Part shown: positions 7,772-15,482 of the stretch, piece after piece
Layout of the letters: each line of letters starts with the position of its first letter
How positions within the stretch are numbered: position 1 is the stretch's first letter
NCBI GenBank assembly: GCA_023423715.1
Contig: JAFAFC010000010.1
Span: 23,068 to 87,067 of the forward strand
Length of the DNA: 64,000 nucleotides
Direction: 5' to 3'
Source: Bacteroidota bacterium
GTDB taxonomy: Bacteria > Bacteroidota > Bacteroidia > Flavobacteriales > Weeksellaceae
Program-made: the position numbers and the translations under genes
Notes under the pieces: model-generated
What the model was told of the DNA's origin: nothing
Database searches by the model: none
Seen by the model: the letters and a program-made list of their open reading frames with translations, nothing else

Positions 7772-10030
7772 TTAATTCACGGAAATTTCATCGACAAAAA
7801 GCCAAGCTTTATTTTCTGCACCAGGCATTCCTTTCGGGATCACACCAAAGTTGGAAACAATAATTTTTACATAGCGAGCCTTAGTTTTTGGTAGATTAAT
7901 TTCTAACTTGCCCTTTGCATTTTGAATTTCATTTGCTTCAACGACTTTTATCGTTATAAAGTTTTTTTGATCTGATGAGGTTAAAATTTCTACTCGTTTT
8001 GGTAAGTAAATCCAGCTTCCTTGACGCTCTAAAGAATTCAAAGAAATCGAACTAAACTCTTCTTCTTTTCCAAGATCGATCGTTGCATTTACATCATCAC
8101 CTGAGAAACCTAACCAGGACTTACCGTGATTCTTAAAATCTCCTTGAATTCCATCAACAAGAGTAAAAGCACCTCCAATATTGTAGGCAACATTGGGTTC
8201 TTTTTCCAACGTAATTGGTTTTCCCGTAGCTTTAGAGAAGCTGAAATTTCTTTTGGTTATTGGACTTTTCATTAATCCATTTTCAAAATATCCTGATTTT
8301 ATAGTCGTTGACTTTGCAATGGTAAAAGGAGCTTTATAATTTGGTGATTGCGTAGTCGGATCTGTTCCATCTAATGTGTAATGAATATTCGTGGGATCAT
8401 TTGCGGCCGAAAGTTCGTATTTAATAGTTCCATCTGCATTTTTAGTGATCTGATCTGAAACTTCAAAAATCGCTTTTGAATATCGAATTCCGAGTTTATC
8501 AAAATCTTTAAAATGCTCTAAAACACGGTTTTCAAACGCTTTGTATTCTTTTGGTTTTGAAGTTCCCCAAGCCACTTCAGAAAGAGCAAGCATTCTTGGG
8601 AATATCATATGCTGAACATGTGGAAAATTCAAAATATATTCAGTCCACAAATTTCCTTGGGTTCCCCAAATATATTTGGCTTGTGCTTCATCTAGTTCTT
8701 TCGGTATTGGCTGATATTCGTACACTTTTTTCAAACGAAGGTCGCCTCCAATCGAAATGGGTTCTGTTTCTGGATTTCCTTGATAGTAGTCAAAATAATT
8801 GGTAGAAGTAGGCGTCATAATCGCTTTATGATGTGTTTTTGCTGCATGAATTCCGCCTTCAATACCTGTCCAACTCATGACGGTTGCATTAGGAGCGAGT
8901 CCACCTTCTAAGATTTCATCCCAACCAATAATTTGTTTTCCCTTGGAATTCACAAATTTTTCGATTCGGGTGATGAAGTAACTTTGGACTTCCATTTCGT
9001 TCTTGAAGCCTTTTTCTTTCATCAAGTTTTGTACAAACTGACTTTCTTTCCACACCGTTTTGGGAGCTTCGTCACCACCAATATGGATGTATTCGTACGG
9101 GAAAAGCGGCATTACTTCGGATAAAACATTTTCTAAAAAAATGAAGGTTTCTTCTGTTGGACAAAAGATGTTTTCCGAAACGCCCCATTCTTTCCAAACT
9201 TCAAAAGGTCCTTTAGTACAAGCGAATTCTGGATAAGCCGCCAACGCTGCTTGAGCGTGACCAGGCATTTCGATTTCAGGAATTACGTTGATATGGAGTT
9301 TTTTAGCATAAGCAACAACATCTTTAATTTGATCTTGTGTGTAAAACCCACCGTATGGGATTTCATCAAATTTCATATCAGCATAGTGACCAACTTGAGA
9401 ACCCGTTCTAAATCCACCAACGGAAGTTAATTTCGGGTATTTTTTAATCTCAATTCTCCAACCTTGATCGTCTGTAAGATGCCAATGAAATTTATTGTAT
9501 TTATACATCGCTAGATAGTCCAAATAGCTTTTCACTTCATCAATGGTGAAAAAATGTCGACAAACATCGAGATGCATTCCACGATATTCAAACTTAGGAT
9601 AATCGGTTATCTGCAACCCGGGGAACTGGTTGTTTTCCGTTTGTTTTAGAATTTGAATCAACGTTTGTATTGCGTAAAACTTTGACGCTGGCGAAGTATA
9701 TTGAATATGAATTGATTTCGACTTTCCATCAGATTTCAATTGATATTCATCTTTGTTTTTCGAGGTATATTTTTCAACGAAAACTTTCGTTTTAGAATTT
9801 TTATTGGTAAATGCAAACGGATATTTAGCCAAAAAATGATTAAACAATTCTATTTCCTTAACTGCATTTGGATTGTTTTTGCCAACGAGCTGAAGCTGCT
9901 TTTCGATAGCAAATGTCGAGTTCGAGTAACTTGCCGAAACAGGCTCTGGAATTAACGCTAATTTCGCTTGTCCAAATACAAATTGTGTTGCAAATAATGC
10001 AATAAAAAAAGCAAGTAGGCTTCGTTTCAT
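7772..10030 (-). CDS. GH20 beta-N-acetylhexosaminidase with C-terminal CBM-like domain
   Basis: This 752-residue exported enzyme removes terminal beta-GlcNAc or beta-GalNAc from glycans or chitin oligosaccharides by substrate-assisted catalysis. Order of parts: signal peptide (MKRSLLAFFIALFATQFVFG), GH20b domain, GH20 barrel with YRGMHLDVCRHF, FHWHLTDDQGWRIEI and the catalytic pair HIGGDEAP (Asp320-Glu321), then a chitobiase C-terminal type domain (HYTLDGTDPT) and a discoidin/F5-8C-like beta-sandwich near residues 620-752. It is monocistronic on the minus strand. Together with the glycosylasparaginase and beta-mannosidase nearby it can dismantle N-glycan ends and cores. Confidence 0.93.
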   Translation of the reverse strand: MKRSLLAFFIALFATQFVFGQAKLALIPEPVSASYSNSTFAIEKQLQLVGKNNPNAVKEIELFNHFLAKYPFAFTNKNSKTKVFVEKYTSKNKDEYQLKSDGKSKSIHIQYTSPASKFYAIQTLIQILKQTENNQFPGLQITDYPKFEYRGMHLDVCRHFFTIDEVKSYLDYLAMYKYNKFHWHLTDDQGWRIEIKKYPKLTSVGGFRTGSQVGHYADMKFDEIPYGGFYTQDQIKDVVAYAKKLHINVIPEIEMPGHAQAALAAYPEFACTKGPFEVWKEWGVSENIFCPTEETFIFLENVLSEVMPLFPYEYIHIGGDEAPKTVWKESQFVQNLMKEKGFKNEMEVQSYFITRIEKFVNSKGKQIIGWDEILEGGLAPNATVMSWTGIEGGIHAAKTHHKAIMTPTSTNYFDYYQGNPETEPISIGGDLRLKKVYEYQPIPKELDEAQAKYIWGTQGNLWTEYILNFPHVQHMIFPRMLALSEVAWGTSKPKEYKAFENRVLEHFKDFDKLGIRYSKAIFEVSDQITKNADGTIKYELSAANDPTNIHYTLDGTDPTTQSPNYKAPFTIAKSTTIKSGYFENGLMKSPITKRNFSFSKATGKPITLEKEPNVAYNIGGAFTLVDGIQGDFKNHGKSWLGFSGDDVNATIDLGKEEEFSSISLNSLERQGSWIYLPKRVEILTSSDQKNFITIKVVEANEIQNAKGKLEINLPKTKARYVKIIVSNFGVIPKGMPGAENKAWLFVDEISVN

Positions 10031-10098
10031 AGAAGAGGATTTAGAATTCTAAATTTAAATTAATTTAATGAATAGGCAAAAAAAGACTAGTCCACTTA

Positions 10099-10130
10099 TT
10101 TGGTAGATTAAAATATTTGATTTACATTTG
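10099..10130 (+). promoter_or_regulatory. promoter of SAM riboswitch-metY
   Basis: TTTG at 10099-10102 and TACATTTG at 10123-10130 (a perfect TAnnTTTG) are 20 nt apart. Transcription would start near 10135, about 25 nt before riboswitch stem P1. The 14 nt TTTGGTAGATTAAA starting at the -33 element recurs at the other SAM riboswitch promoter (36100). Confidence 0.8.
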
Positions 10131-10158
10131 TCATGTTAAACGATCATTGAACACATCA

Positions 10159-10253
10159 CTTATCAAGAAAGGCGGAGGGAATTGACCCGATGAAACCTTA
10201 GCAACCTGTTGAAAAATAAGGTGCTACTTTCAACCTGAAAAGGAACAGATAAG
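10159..10253 (+). promoter_or_regulatory. SAM-I riboswitch (S box) upstream of metY
   Basis: This is a S-adenosylmethionine-sensing leader. P1 is CTTATC (10159-10164) with GATAAG (10248-10253). The conserved core is present: AAGAAAGGCGGAGGGA, then CCGATGAAACCTTAGCAACC, then the AAGGTGCTA segment. It precedes metY directly, which fits the known role of turning off sulfur-assimilation and methionine genes when SAM is plentiful. A terminator hairpin follows (10288-10317). Confidence 0.93.
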
Positions 10254-10287
10254 ACGAATACAGTAGAATTCTATTTTCAAGATACTC

Positions 10288-10317
10288 ACTCTTTCGGCTT
10301 GTCGAAGGAGTTTTTTT
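10288..10317 (+). terminator. expression-platform terminator of the metY riboswitch
   Basis: CTCTTTCG and CGAAGGAG (10289-10296 with 10303-10310, one wobble pair) form an 8-bp stem around a 6-nt loop and are followed by seven T. It stands 35 nt after riboswitch P1 and about 55 nt before the metY ATG, so SAM binding probably causes transcription termination. Confidence 0.75.
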
Positions 10318-10371
10318 ATGCTCTTTCGCTTCTTTTAAAGCTGATGTTTCGGTATTAAAAAAATTAAAAAA

Positions 10372-11667
10372 ATGAGTACATTACATTTTGAAACATTGCA
10401 ATTGCATGCTGGTCACGAAGTTGATCAAGAGACGAATTCTAGAGCGGTACCTTTGTACCAAACAAGTTCGTACACCTTTAATAGCGCAGAACACGGCGCG
10501 AATCTTTTTGGATTAAAAGAATTCGGGAACATCTATACCCGAATTATGAACCCAACTACGGATGTTTTCGAGAAACGAATTGCTGCTTTATATGGAGCGG
10601 CGGGAGCATTGGCGGTGGCTTCTGGTCATGCGGCTCAATTTCTTGCAATCACTAATATTTTGCAGCAAGGCGATAATTTTGTGACGGCGCCGTATTTATA
10701 TGGTGGTTCACACAATCAATTTAAAGTGAGTTTTAAGAAATTAGGAATTGAAGCACGTTTCGCAAAAGACGATAATCCTGAAGATTTTGAGGCTTTAATT
10801 AATGAAAACACTAAAGCTTTGTATTTGGAAACCATTGGAAACCCGACATTGAATATCGCCAATTTTGACGCAATTTCTGCGGTGGCAAAGAAGCACGGGA
10901 TTCCTCTAATTGTAGATAATACATTTGGCGCGGGAGGTTTCTTGTTTAATCCATTCAAGCATGGAGCAGATATCGTTGTTGAATCAGCTACAAAGTGGAT
11001 TGGAGGTCACGGAACATCCATTGGTGGTGTGATTGTGGATGGCGGAACCTTCGATTGGAGTTCTCCGAAATTTCCTTTGCTTTCGCAACCTTCAGAAGGG
11101 TATCACGGATTGGTTTTTGCCGATGTTTTCGGAAAGAATTCACCTTTTGGAAATATTGCATTTATCATTAAAGCGCGTGTAGAAGGTTTACGTGATTTTG
11201 GTCCAGCAATTTCACCATTCAACTCATTTTTACTTTTGCAAGGTGTAGAAACGCTTTCTCTTCGTGTAGAACGTACAGTTGAAAACGCTTTGAAACTAGC
11301 TAATTATTTAGAAAATCATCCGAAAGTTTCTCGAGTTTTGTATCCAGGTTTACCAAGTTTTCCAGACTATGAAAACGCAATTAAATACTTAACCAAAGGT
11401 TTTGGTGGTGTTTTAACGTTTGAATTGAAGGGCGGAAAAGATGCCGCTGTTGGCTTAATAGATCATTTGAAGTTGATTTCGCATTTAGCCAATGTTGGTG
11501 ATGCAAAAACATTAATTATTAATCCCGCTTCGACTACGCACGAGCAGCTTTCTGAGGAAGAGCAGAAAAATGCTGGAATCTCGCCAGGTTTGGTGCGTTT
11601 AAGCGTGGGAATCGAACATATCGACGATATCATTGCCGACTTATCTCAGGCTCTAGATACGTTGTAA
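10372..11667 (+). CDS. metY: O-acetylhomoserine sulfhydrylase (PLP enzyme)
   Basis: This 431-residue cytoplasmic PLP enzyme makes homocysteine from O-acetylhomoserine and sulfide (and may use other thiols). Motifs of the Cys/Met metabolism PLP family are clear: TSSYTFNSAEHGANLFGL, YTRIMNPTTDVFE, IVDNTFGAGG and the PLP lysine in ESATKWIGGHG (Lys208). The insertions and 431-residue length fit MetY rather than the shorter MetZ/MetB type found at 38874. It is controlled by a SAM-I riboswitch with its own terminator and ends at a strong terminator, so it is a single-gene unit. Its substrate is made by metX in the second riboswitch operon. Confidence 0.93.
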   Translation: MSTLHFETLQLHAGHEVDQETNSRAVPLYQTSSYTFNSAEHGANLFGLKEFGNIYTRIMNPTTDVFEKRIAALYGAAGALAVASGHAAQFLAITNILQQGDNFVTAPYLYGGSHNQFKVSFKKLGIEARFAKDDNPEDFEALINENTKALYLETIGNPTLNIANFDAISAVAKKHGIPLIVDNTFGAGGFLFNPFKHGADIVVESATKWIGGHGTSIGGVIVDGGTFDWSSPKFPLLSQPSEGYHGLVFADVFGKNSPFGNIAFIIKARVEGLRDFGPAISPFNSFLLLQGVETLSLRVERTVENALKLANYLENHPKVSRVLYPGLPSFPDYENAIKYLTKGFGGVLTFELKGGKDAAVGLIDHLKLISHLANVGDAKTLIINPASTTHEQLSEEEQKNAGISPGLVRLSVGIEHIDDIIADLSQALDTL

Positions 11668-11698
11668 AACGATATTTCTCATTTTTATTTTCAATTTT

Positions 11699-11728
11699 GG
11701 CTCTGTCTTGTTGCAGAGCCTTTTCTTT
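11699..11728 (+). terminator. terminator after metY
   Basis: GGCTCTG (11699-11705) pairs with CAGAGCC (11714-11720) and is followed by TTTTCTTT. It overlaps the -33 region of the ctlX promoter. Confidence 0.75.
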
Positions 11729-11738
11729 AGTACATTTG
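11708..11738 (+). promoter_or_regulatory. promoter of ctlX
   Basis: TACATTTG at 11731-11738 is a perfect -7 element. TTG triplets at 11708 and 11711 lie 20 and 17 nt upstream and can serve as the -33 element. The ATG follows 16 nt later. Confidence 0.65.
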
Positions 11739-11754
11739 CGAAAAGTCTAATTTT

Positions 11755-12678
11755 ATGCAAACAACGGATACTGTTTTGATGGTGGAACCTATCGCATTTG
11801 GTTTTAACGCGCAAACGGCAGAAAATAACTATTTTCAAGTTCAAGACGAAAGTCAAAATACTCAAGCCAAAGCATTAGAAGAATTTCAGAATTTTGTAGC
11901 TAAGCTAAGAGAAGCAGGTGTTCGTGTTTTGGTGGTGAAAGATACACTAGATCCGCATACGCCAGATTCTATTTTTCCGAACAATTGGGTGAGTTTTGGT
12001 GAAAATGGTGAAGTTGTATTGTATCCTATGTTTGCTCCGAATCGTCGTGTAGAAAGACGCCAAGATATTTTAGATTTTGTTAAAAGTGAAGGTTTCGAAA
12101 TCTCTAAAGTTACCGATTGGTCTCGTTTTGAAAATGAAAATCGTTTTCTAGAAGGGACAGGAAGTATGATTTTTGATCATCCAAATAAATTAGCCTATGG
12201 TTCGGTTTCATTGCGTTTAGATGAAAAATTATTTATTGATTTTTGTGAGTCGATTGGTTATAAACCAGTTGTTTTCCATTCGTATCAAACGGCAGGAAAT
12301 GAACGATTGCCCATCTATCACACCAATGTGATGATGTGTGTGGCTGATCAATATGTTGTTATTTGTTTGGATTGTATTGATAATGAGCAGGAACGCAAGA
12401 ATGTTGTAGAAACTATTGAGAACTCAGGAAAGGAAATCATCGAAATTTCAGAAGGACAGATGCAGCAATTTGCTGGAAATATGCTTCAAGTTCGCAATAC
12501 AGAAGGAACTCCTTTTCTCGTTATGAGTGCAGCCGCGAAGAATTCTTTAAATGAAGAACAAATTCAGAAAATCGAAAAGTATAACGCGATTATTTCTTCG
12601 GATCTAACAACGATTGAAACCAACGGAGGCGGAAGTGCTCGTTGCATGTTGGCTGAGGTTTTTTTACCGAAAGCATAA
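11755..12678 (+). CDS. ctlX: arginine deiminase-related amidinohydrolase (CtlX type)
   Basis: This 307-residue cytoplasmic protein belongs to the amidinotransferase/dimethylargininase superfamily and matches the group named citrulline utilisation hydrolase CtlX. Visible motifs include IFPNNWVSF near residue 72, the acidic LEGTGSMIFDH, the histidine in YHTNVMMCV and the catalytic cysteine in GGGSARCM (Cys297). Family members hydrolyse guanidino or ureido groups; the exact substrate here is unknown. It has its own promoter and is not linked to arginine genes in this window. Downstream lies a folded intergenic element and a terminator shared with the facing receptor gene. Confidence 0.82.
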   Translation: MQTTDTVLMVEPIAFGFNAQTAENNYFQVQDESQNTQAKALEEFQNFVAKLREAGVRVLVVKDTLDPHTPDSIFPNNWVSFGENGEVVLYPMFAPNRRVERRQDILDFVKSEGFEISKVTDWSRFENENRFLEGTGSMIFDHPNKLAYGSVSLRLDEKLFIDFCESIGYKPVVFHSYQTAGNERLPIYHTNVMMCVADQYVVICLDCIDNEQERKNVVETIENSGKEIIEISEGQMQQFAGNMLQVRNTEGTPFLVMSAAAKNSLNEEQIQKIEKYNAIISSDLTTIETNGGGSARCMLAEVFLPKA

Positions 12679-12680
12679 AT

Positions 12681-12792
12681 CTTTAGCCCTGATGGAAGCG
12701 ACATCCTTTGGGATGGGCGTGAGGCGGCGGAGCGAAGCGGAGCCGTCCAAGCGACAAGCCTAAAGATACAGCGGACAGCAGGAAATAGCTCC
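12681..12792. repeat. structured intergenic element, repeat-like, possible three-way junction
   Basis: Between ctlX and the receptor gene, CTTTAG (12681-12686) pairs with CTAAAG (12760-12765). Inside are CATCC/GGATG (12702-12706 with 12711-12715) and GGCGGC/GCCGTC (12723-12728 with 12742-12747, one wobble). The interior is much richer in G and C than its surroundings. A tail reading AGCGGACAGCAGGAAATAG follows. From memory, elements with a similar start (AGCCCTGATGGAAGCG) and tail are scattered between genes in Flavobacteriia genomes; this could not be checked here. Only one copy is in this window. It has no convincing reading frame. Confidence 0.6.
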
Positions 12793-12803
12793 TAATAAAA
12801 TCA

Positions 12804-12833
12804 AAAAAACTTCAGCAAACGCTGAAGTTTTTT
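12804..12833. terminator. bidirectional terminator
   Basis: The hairpin CTTCAGC-AAAC-GCTGAAG (12810-12827) is flanked by six A and six T. It can end ctlX on the plus strand and the TonB-dependent receptor gene (stop at 12866) on the minus strand. Confidence 0.85.
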
Positions 12834-12865
12834 CTTTGAAAAATATAATTTAATATGAAGTGAAC

Positions 12866-15160
12866 TTATCTTGTTCTGTTTCTAATTTCGTCCGCAGCAC
12901 TGTTTACACTACGCATTTTTTTGATTTTCTGATTTCCAAAATTGTACACAACGCTTAACGAAACATTTCGTCTAAACTGATCATTGCTTACATAATTGTA
13001 GTTTCCATTTTCTTGATAATCTTCGATAACGACAACGTTTGTTTTCAAAACATCAGTTGCGTTTAGAGCAAACGTCCAGTCATTCCAGATTTTTTTGATG
13101 CTGAGGTCTAAACTTCCAAGGCCTTTCAGCAAGCCAAGTTCAATTTGTTGCTTGTTAACATAGAAGAAATTTACGCCCGCAAACCATGTTTTTGCTTTGT
13201 CAAGGCGGATGGTGTTATTAGTTTGAATAAAGAAACTCGTGGATTTTGTCGAATTTCGATATTCTGGAAACGTGTCGCCTGAAGTTGGGTCGATGCTTAA
13301 GCTACCGTCATTGATATTCCGTTGAACTCCAACATTGAAATTAGTCGTCCAATATTGTTTGAATAAAGATTTTTGAATGCCAAAAGTAAGTGACATTTCT
13401 TGTCTATCTCCGAAATTGGTTCGAATGTAACGTAATTGATGCTTGTCATAAGTCGTTCCATCGGGCCTTGTCGGGATTCCTTGCAACGGAACTTGCGTAA
13501 TTACATCTTGCATCAAAGAATGATTCAAAATCAAGAAATAGGAATTTTTGTACATATACGTTAATTCTTGATTGTAACTAGAAGATGCTTTAACAAATGG
13601 ATTATTCTGCGTATAGTTGGTATCGGTAAGGATATTTCTTACTGGGTTTAATTCCCAGAAACTTGGTCTGCGCATACGGCTTGAGAATGCATACGAAACA
13701 TTATTGTTATCGTTAATTGCATAGTTCATACTTAGGTAAGGCAACCAGTTTGAATAGTTTCTGTCGATTTTAGCCAAACTTGGATCGGGTGCATTGTCTG
13801 ATGTTCCTAAACTTTTCGTGTATTCAAAACGAGTTCCTACTTTTCCAGAAAATTTTTCCGAGAATTTTTTTTCTGCGGTAACATACGCTCCAATAATATT
13901 TTCTTTGTAGATGAAATGGTTAGGTTCGTACTTTGGATTTTCTAGTTTATCTCCATTTTCGTCCTTCAAATCAGCTATGTTTCCGTTTGGATCATAAATG
14001 GTTGTTATGTTTTTCGTGTCGTTGTCAGTTTGGGTATGGTTGTAATTTCCGCCAATAGAAAGTGTAAAATCTCCTTTGAATTTCTGAATAAAATCTGCCA
14101 TCGTCGAAAAATTGTTGATTTTTTGCGGCATATTTTGATACACATATTGCGATTTTTGATATGGATTTTGTTCTGCCGTGCTCAAATACGTGAAATTATC
14201 CGTTGATTGAAATCGTCTGTAGTTTAAATAAGCGGCATTTAGATTTAATTTACTTCCTAAACTATCTGTTTTTAGTTCGTAGTTTAGGTTGAAATTGTTG
14301 TTGTAGCTACGCGCATTTTCTTTGTTTTTGGTTTGCGTATATTTTGTCGCCCAAGCATTTTTGTCTTTATCAAATGTTCGAATGGTATTGAAAAATTCCA
14401 TTCTCGAATCATAACTTTTATTTGCCCAAGTATTCCAAGTTAACGCAATGTTGGATTTGTCATTTAGCTGATAATCTGTGTTGATGTAACCACCAAGGTT
14501 TTTATTTGGATCCGATGTTTTACCAAGAGATTCGTTTGTCGAGATTGAATTTCCGTTACGTAAAATATACTCTTGAGCCTCGGTATTGCTTCCGCCAGAA
14601 AGGTTTGCACTCATTCCAAATTTATCTTTTCTGTAATTCGTGCTAAAACTAGCCGATTGATTGTTGTATTTACTTTGCGTATTGGCCATTCTCATGTTTC
14701 CATTCCAGCCATCGCTCGTTTTCTTTTTCAAAACGATATTGATAATTCCGTCTGAAGCTTCCACTTGATATTCGCTTCCAGGCATAGTGATCACTTCAAT
14801 TTTTTGAATGTTTTCCGCTGGTGTATTTTTTAGGAACGAAGCCAAAGATTCTGCATCCATATTGGATTTTCTCCCGTTGATGTACACTAAAGCATTGTTT
14901 TTTCCAGCAATACGGAAGGTTTTATCATCGGTAGAAGAGAGTAGTGGCGTTTGTTTGAGAACTTCAAAAGTCGTGTTTCCCTTGACTGCAGGTGCGTTAG
15001 AAACATCATAAACAAAGCGGTCGCTTTCTTTTTTGAAGACCTTTTTGGTCATCATAACTTCTTGGATGTTCGATACTTTGGTGGTATCTATTTTCTGCTT
15101 TTCTTGCGCAAAACCTAGAATGGAAGTAAGTATTGCTATGGTGAATAGACTCTTTTTCAT
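12866..15160 (-). CDS. TonB-dependent outer-membrane receptor family protein (paralogue A)
   Basis: This 764-residue outer-membrane protein has a signal peptide (MKKSLFTIAILTSILGFAQ) and then a plug domain with VYINGRKSNMDAESLASFLK and VITMPGSEYQVEASDGIINI. A long 22-strand-type beta-barrel of the outer-membrane beta-barrel family 3 (PF14905 type) follows, with the typical AFSSRMRRPSFWELNP segment. The N-terminal carboxypeptidase-like domain often seen in relatives is missing. It probably binds or imports a ligand that cannot be inferred. It is a close paralogue of the next gene, in the same orientation, and shares upstream sequence with it, so the pair arose by tandem duplication. Confidence 0.85.
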   Translation of the reverse strand: MKKSLFTIAILTSILGFAQEKQKIDTTKVSNIQEVMMTKKVFKKESDRFVYDVSNAPAVKGNTTFEVLKQTPLLSSTDDKTFRIAGKNNALVYINGRKSNMDAESLASFLKNTPAENIQKIEVITMPGSEYQVEASDGIINIVLKKKTSDGWNGNMRMANTQSKYNNQSASFSTNYRKDKFGMSANLSGGSNTEAQEYILRNGNSISTNESLGKTSDPNKNLGGYINTDYQLNDKSNIALTWNTWANKSYDSRMEFFNTIRTFDKDKNAWATKYTQTKNKENARSYNNNFNLNYELKTDSLGSKLNLNAAYLNYRRFQSTDNFTYLSTAEQNPYQKSQYVYQNMPQKINNFSTMADFIQKFKGDFTLSIGGNYNHTQTDNDTKNITTIYDPNGNIADLKDENGDKLENPKYEPNHFIYKENIIGAYVTAEKKFSEKFSGKVGTRFEYTKSLGTSDNAPDPSLAKIDRNYSNWLPYLSMNYAINDNNNVSYAFSSRMRRPSFWELNPVRNILTDTNYTQNNPFVKASSSYNQELTYMYKNSYFLILNHSLMQDVITQVPLQGIPTRPDGTTYDKHQLRYIRTNFGDRQEMSLTFGIQKSLFKQYWTTNFNVGVQRNINDGSLSIDPTSGDTFPEYRNSTKSTSFFIQTNNTIRLDKAKTWFAGVNFFYVNKQQIELGLLKGLGSLDLSIKKIWNDWTFALNATDVLKTNVVVIEDYQENGNYNYVSNDQFRRNVSLSVVYNFGNQKIKKMRSVNSAADEIRNRTR

Positions 15161-15482
15161 GATGTTTATTTTTTTCTAGCGACCTAGTTTTTAAGCAGCT
15201 TTCGGGTTGTTTTGATTAATAAGTAGTTGGTTATGCAAAGTAGTTACAAAATATTTATTGAATAATTGTAACTAATTGAAAATCAATTATAAAATTTTTA
15301 GTTATTGATGATTTCTATTAAATAGACAATTGAATTTCTGGAAGTGTTACATGCCTAATTAAGAAAAATTGAAAATAATTTGATCCTATTTTTTAACTCT
15401 GTAATATTGTGTGGGGTATAAAAGCAAATGCCTCAGTTTAGAAACTGAAGCGCTTTGCTTGAAAAATTTAATATACTATAGT
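15161..15482. promoter_or_regulatory. 322-bp gap with upstream region of receptor A
   Basis: 15210-15251 is almost identical to 17781-17822 upstream of receptor B (one mismatch in 42 nt), and weaker matches continue about 90 nt further away from the gene. Within it AAGTAGTT occurs twice (15221 and 15238), 17 bp from start to start, as a direct repeat. No clean TAnnTTTG is seen for the minus strand, so a dedicated regulator may drive it. The distal end carries the terminator-like hairpin of receptor B. I see no small gene here. Confidence 0.6.
15422..15460 (-). terminator. hairpin after receptor B
   Basis: AAGCAAA and TTTGCTT enclose CTCAGTTT-AG-AAACTGAAG, giving a long imperfect hairpin just beyond the receptor B stop (15483). 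On the minus strand only a short T run follows, so termination strength is doubtful. Confidence 0.5.

Noticed and set aside
1..10030. Polysaccharide utilisation locus of the SusCD type
   Set aside because: No SusC/SusD pair or dedicated sensor is present; the receptors at 12866-17732 are not SusC-like (no carboxypeptidase-like N-terminal domain and no SusD neighbour).
12681..12792. Small protein gene in the GC-rich intergenic element
   Set aside because: No frame of useful length with a plausible start; paired segments explain the composition better.
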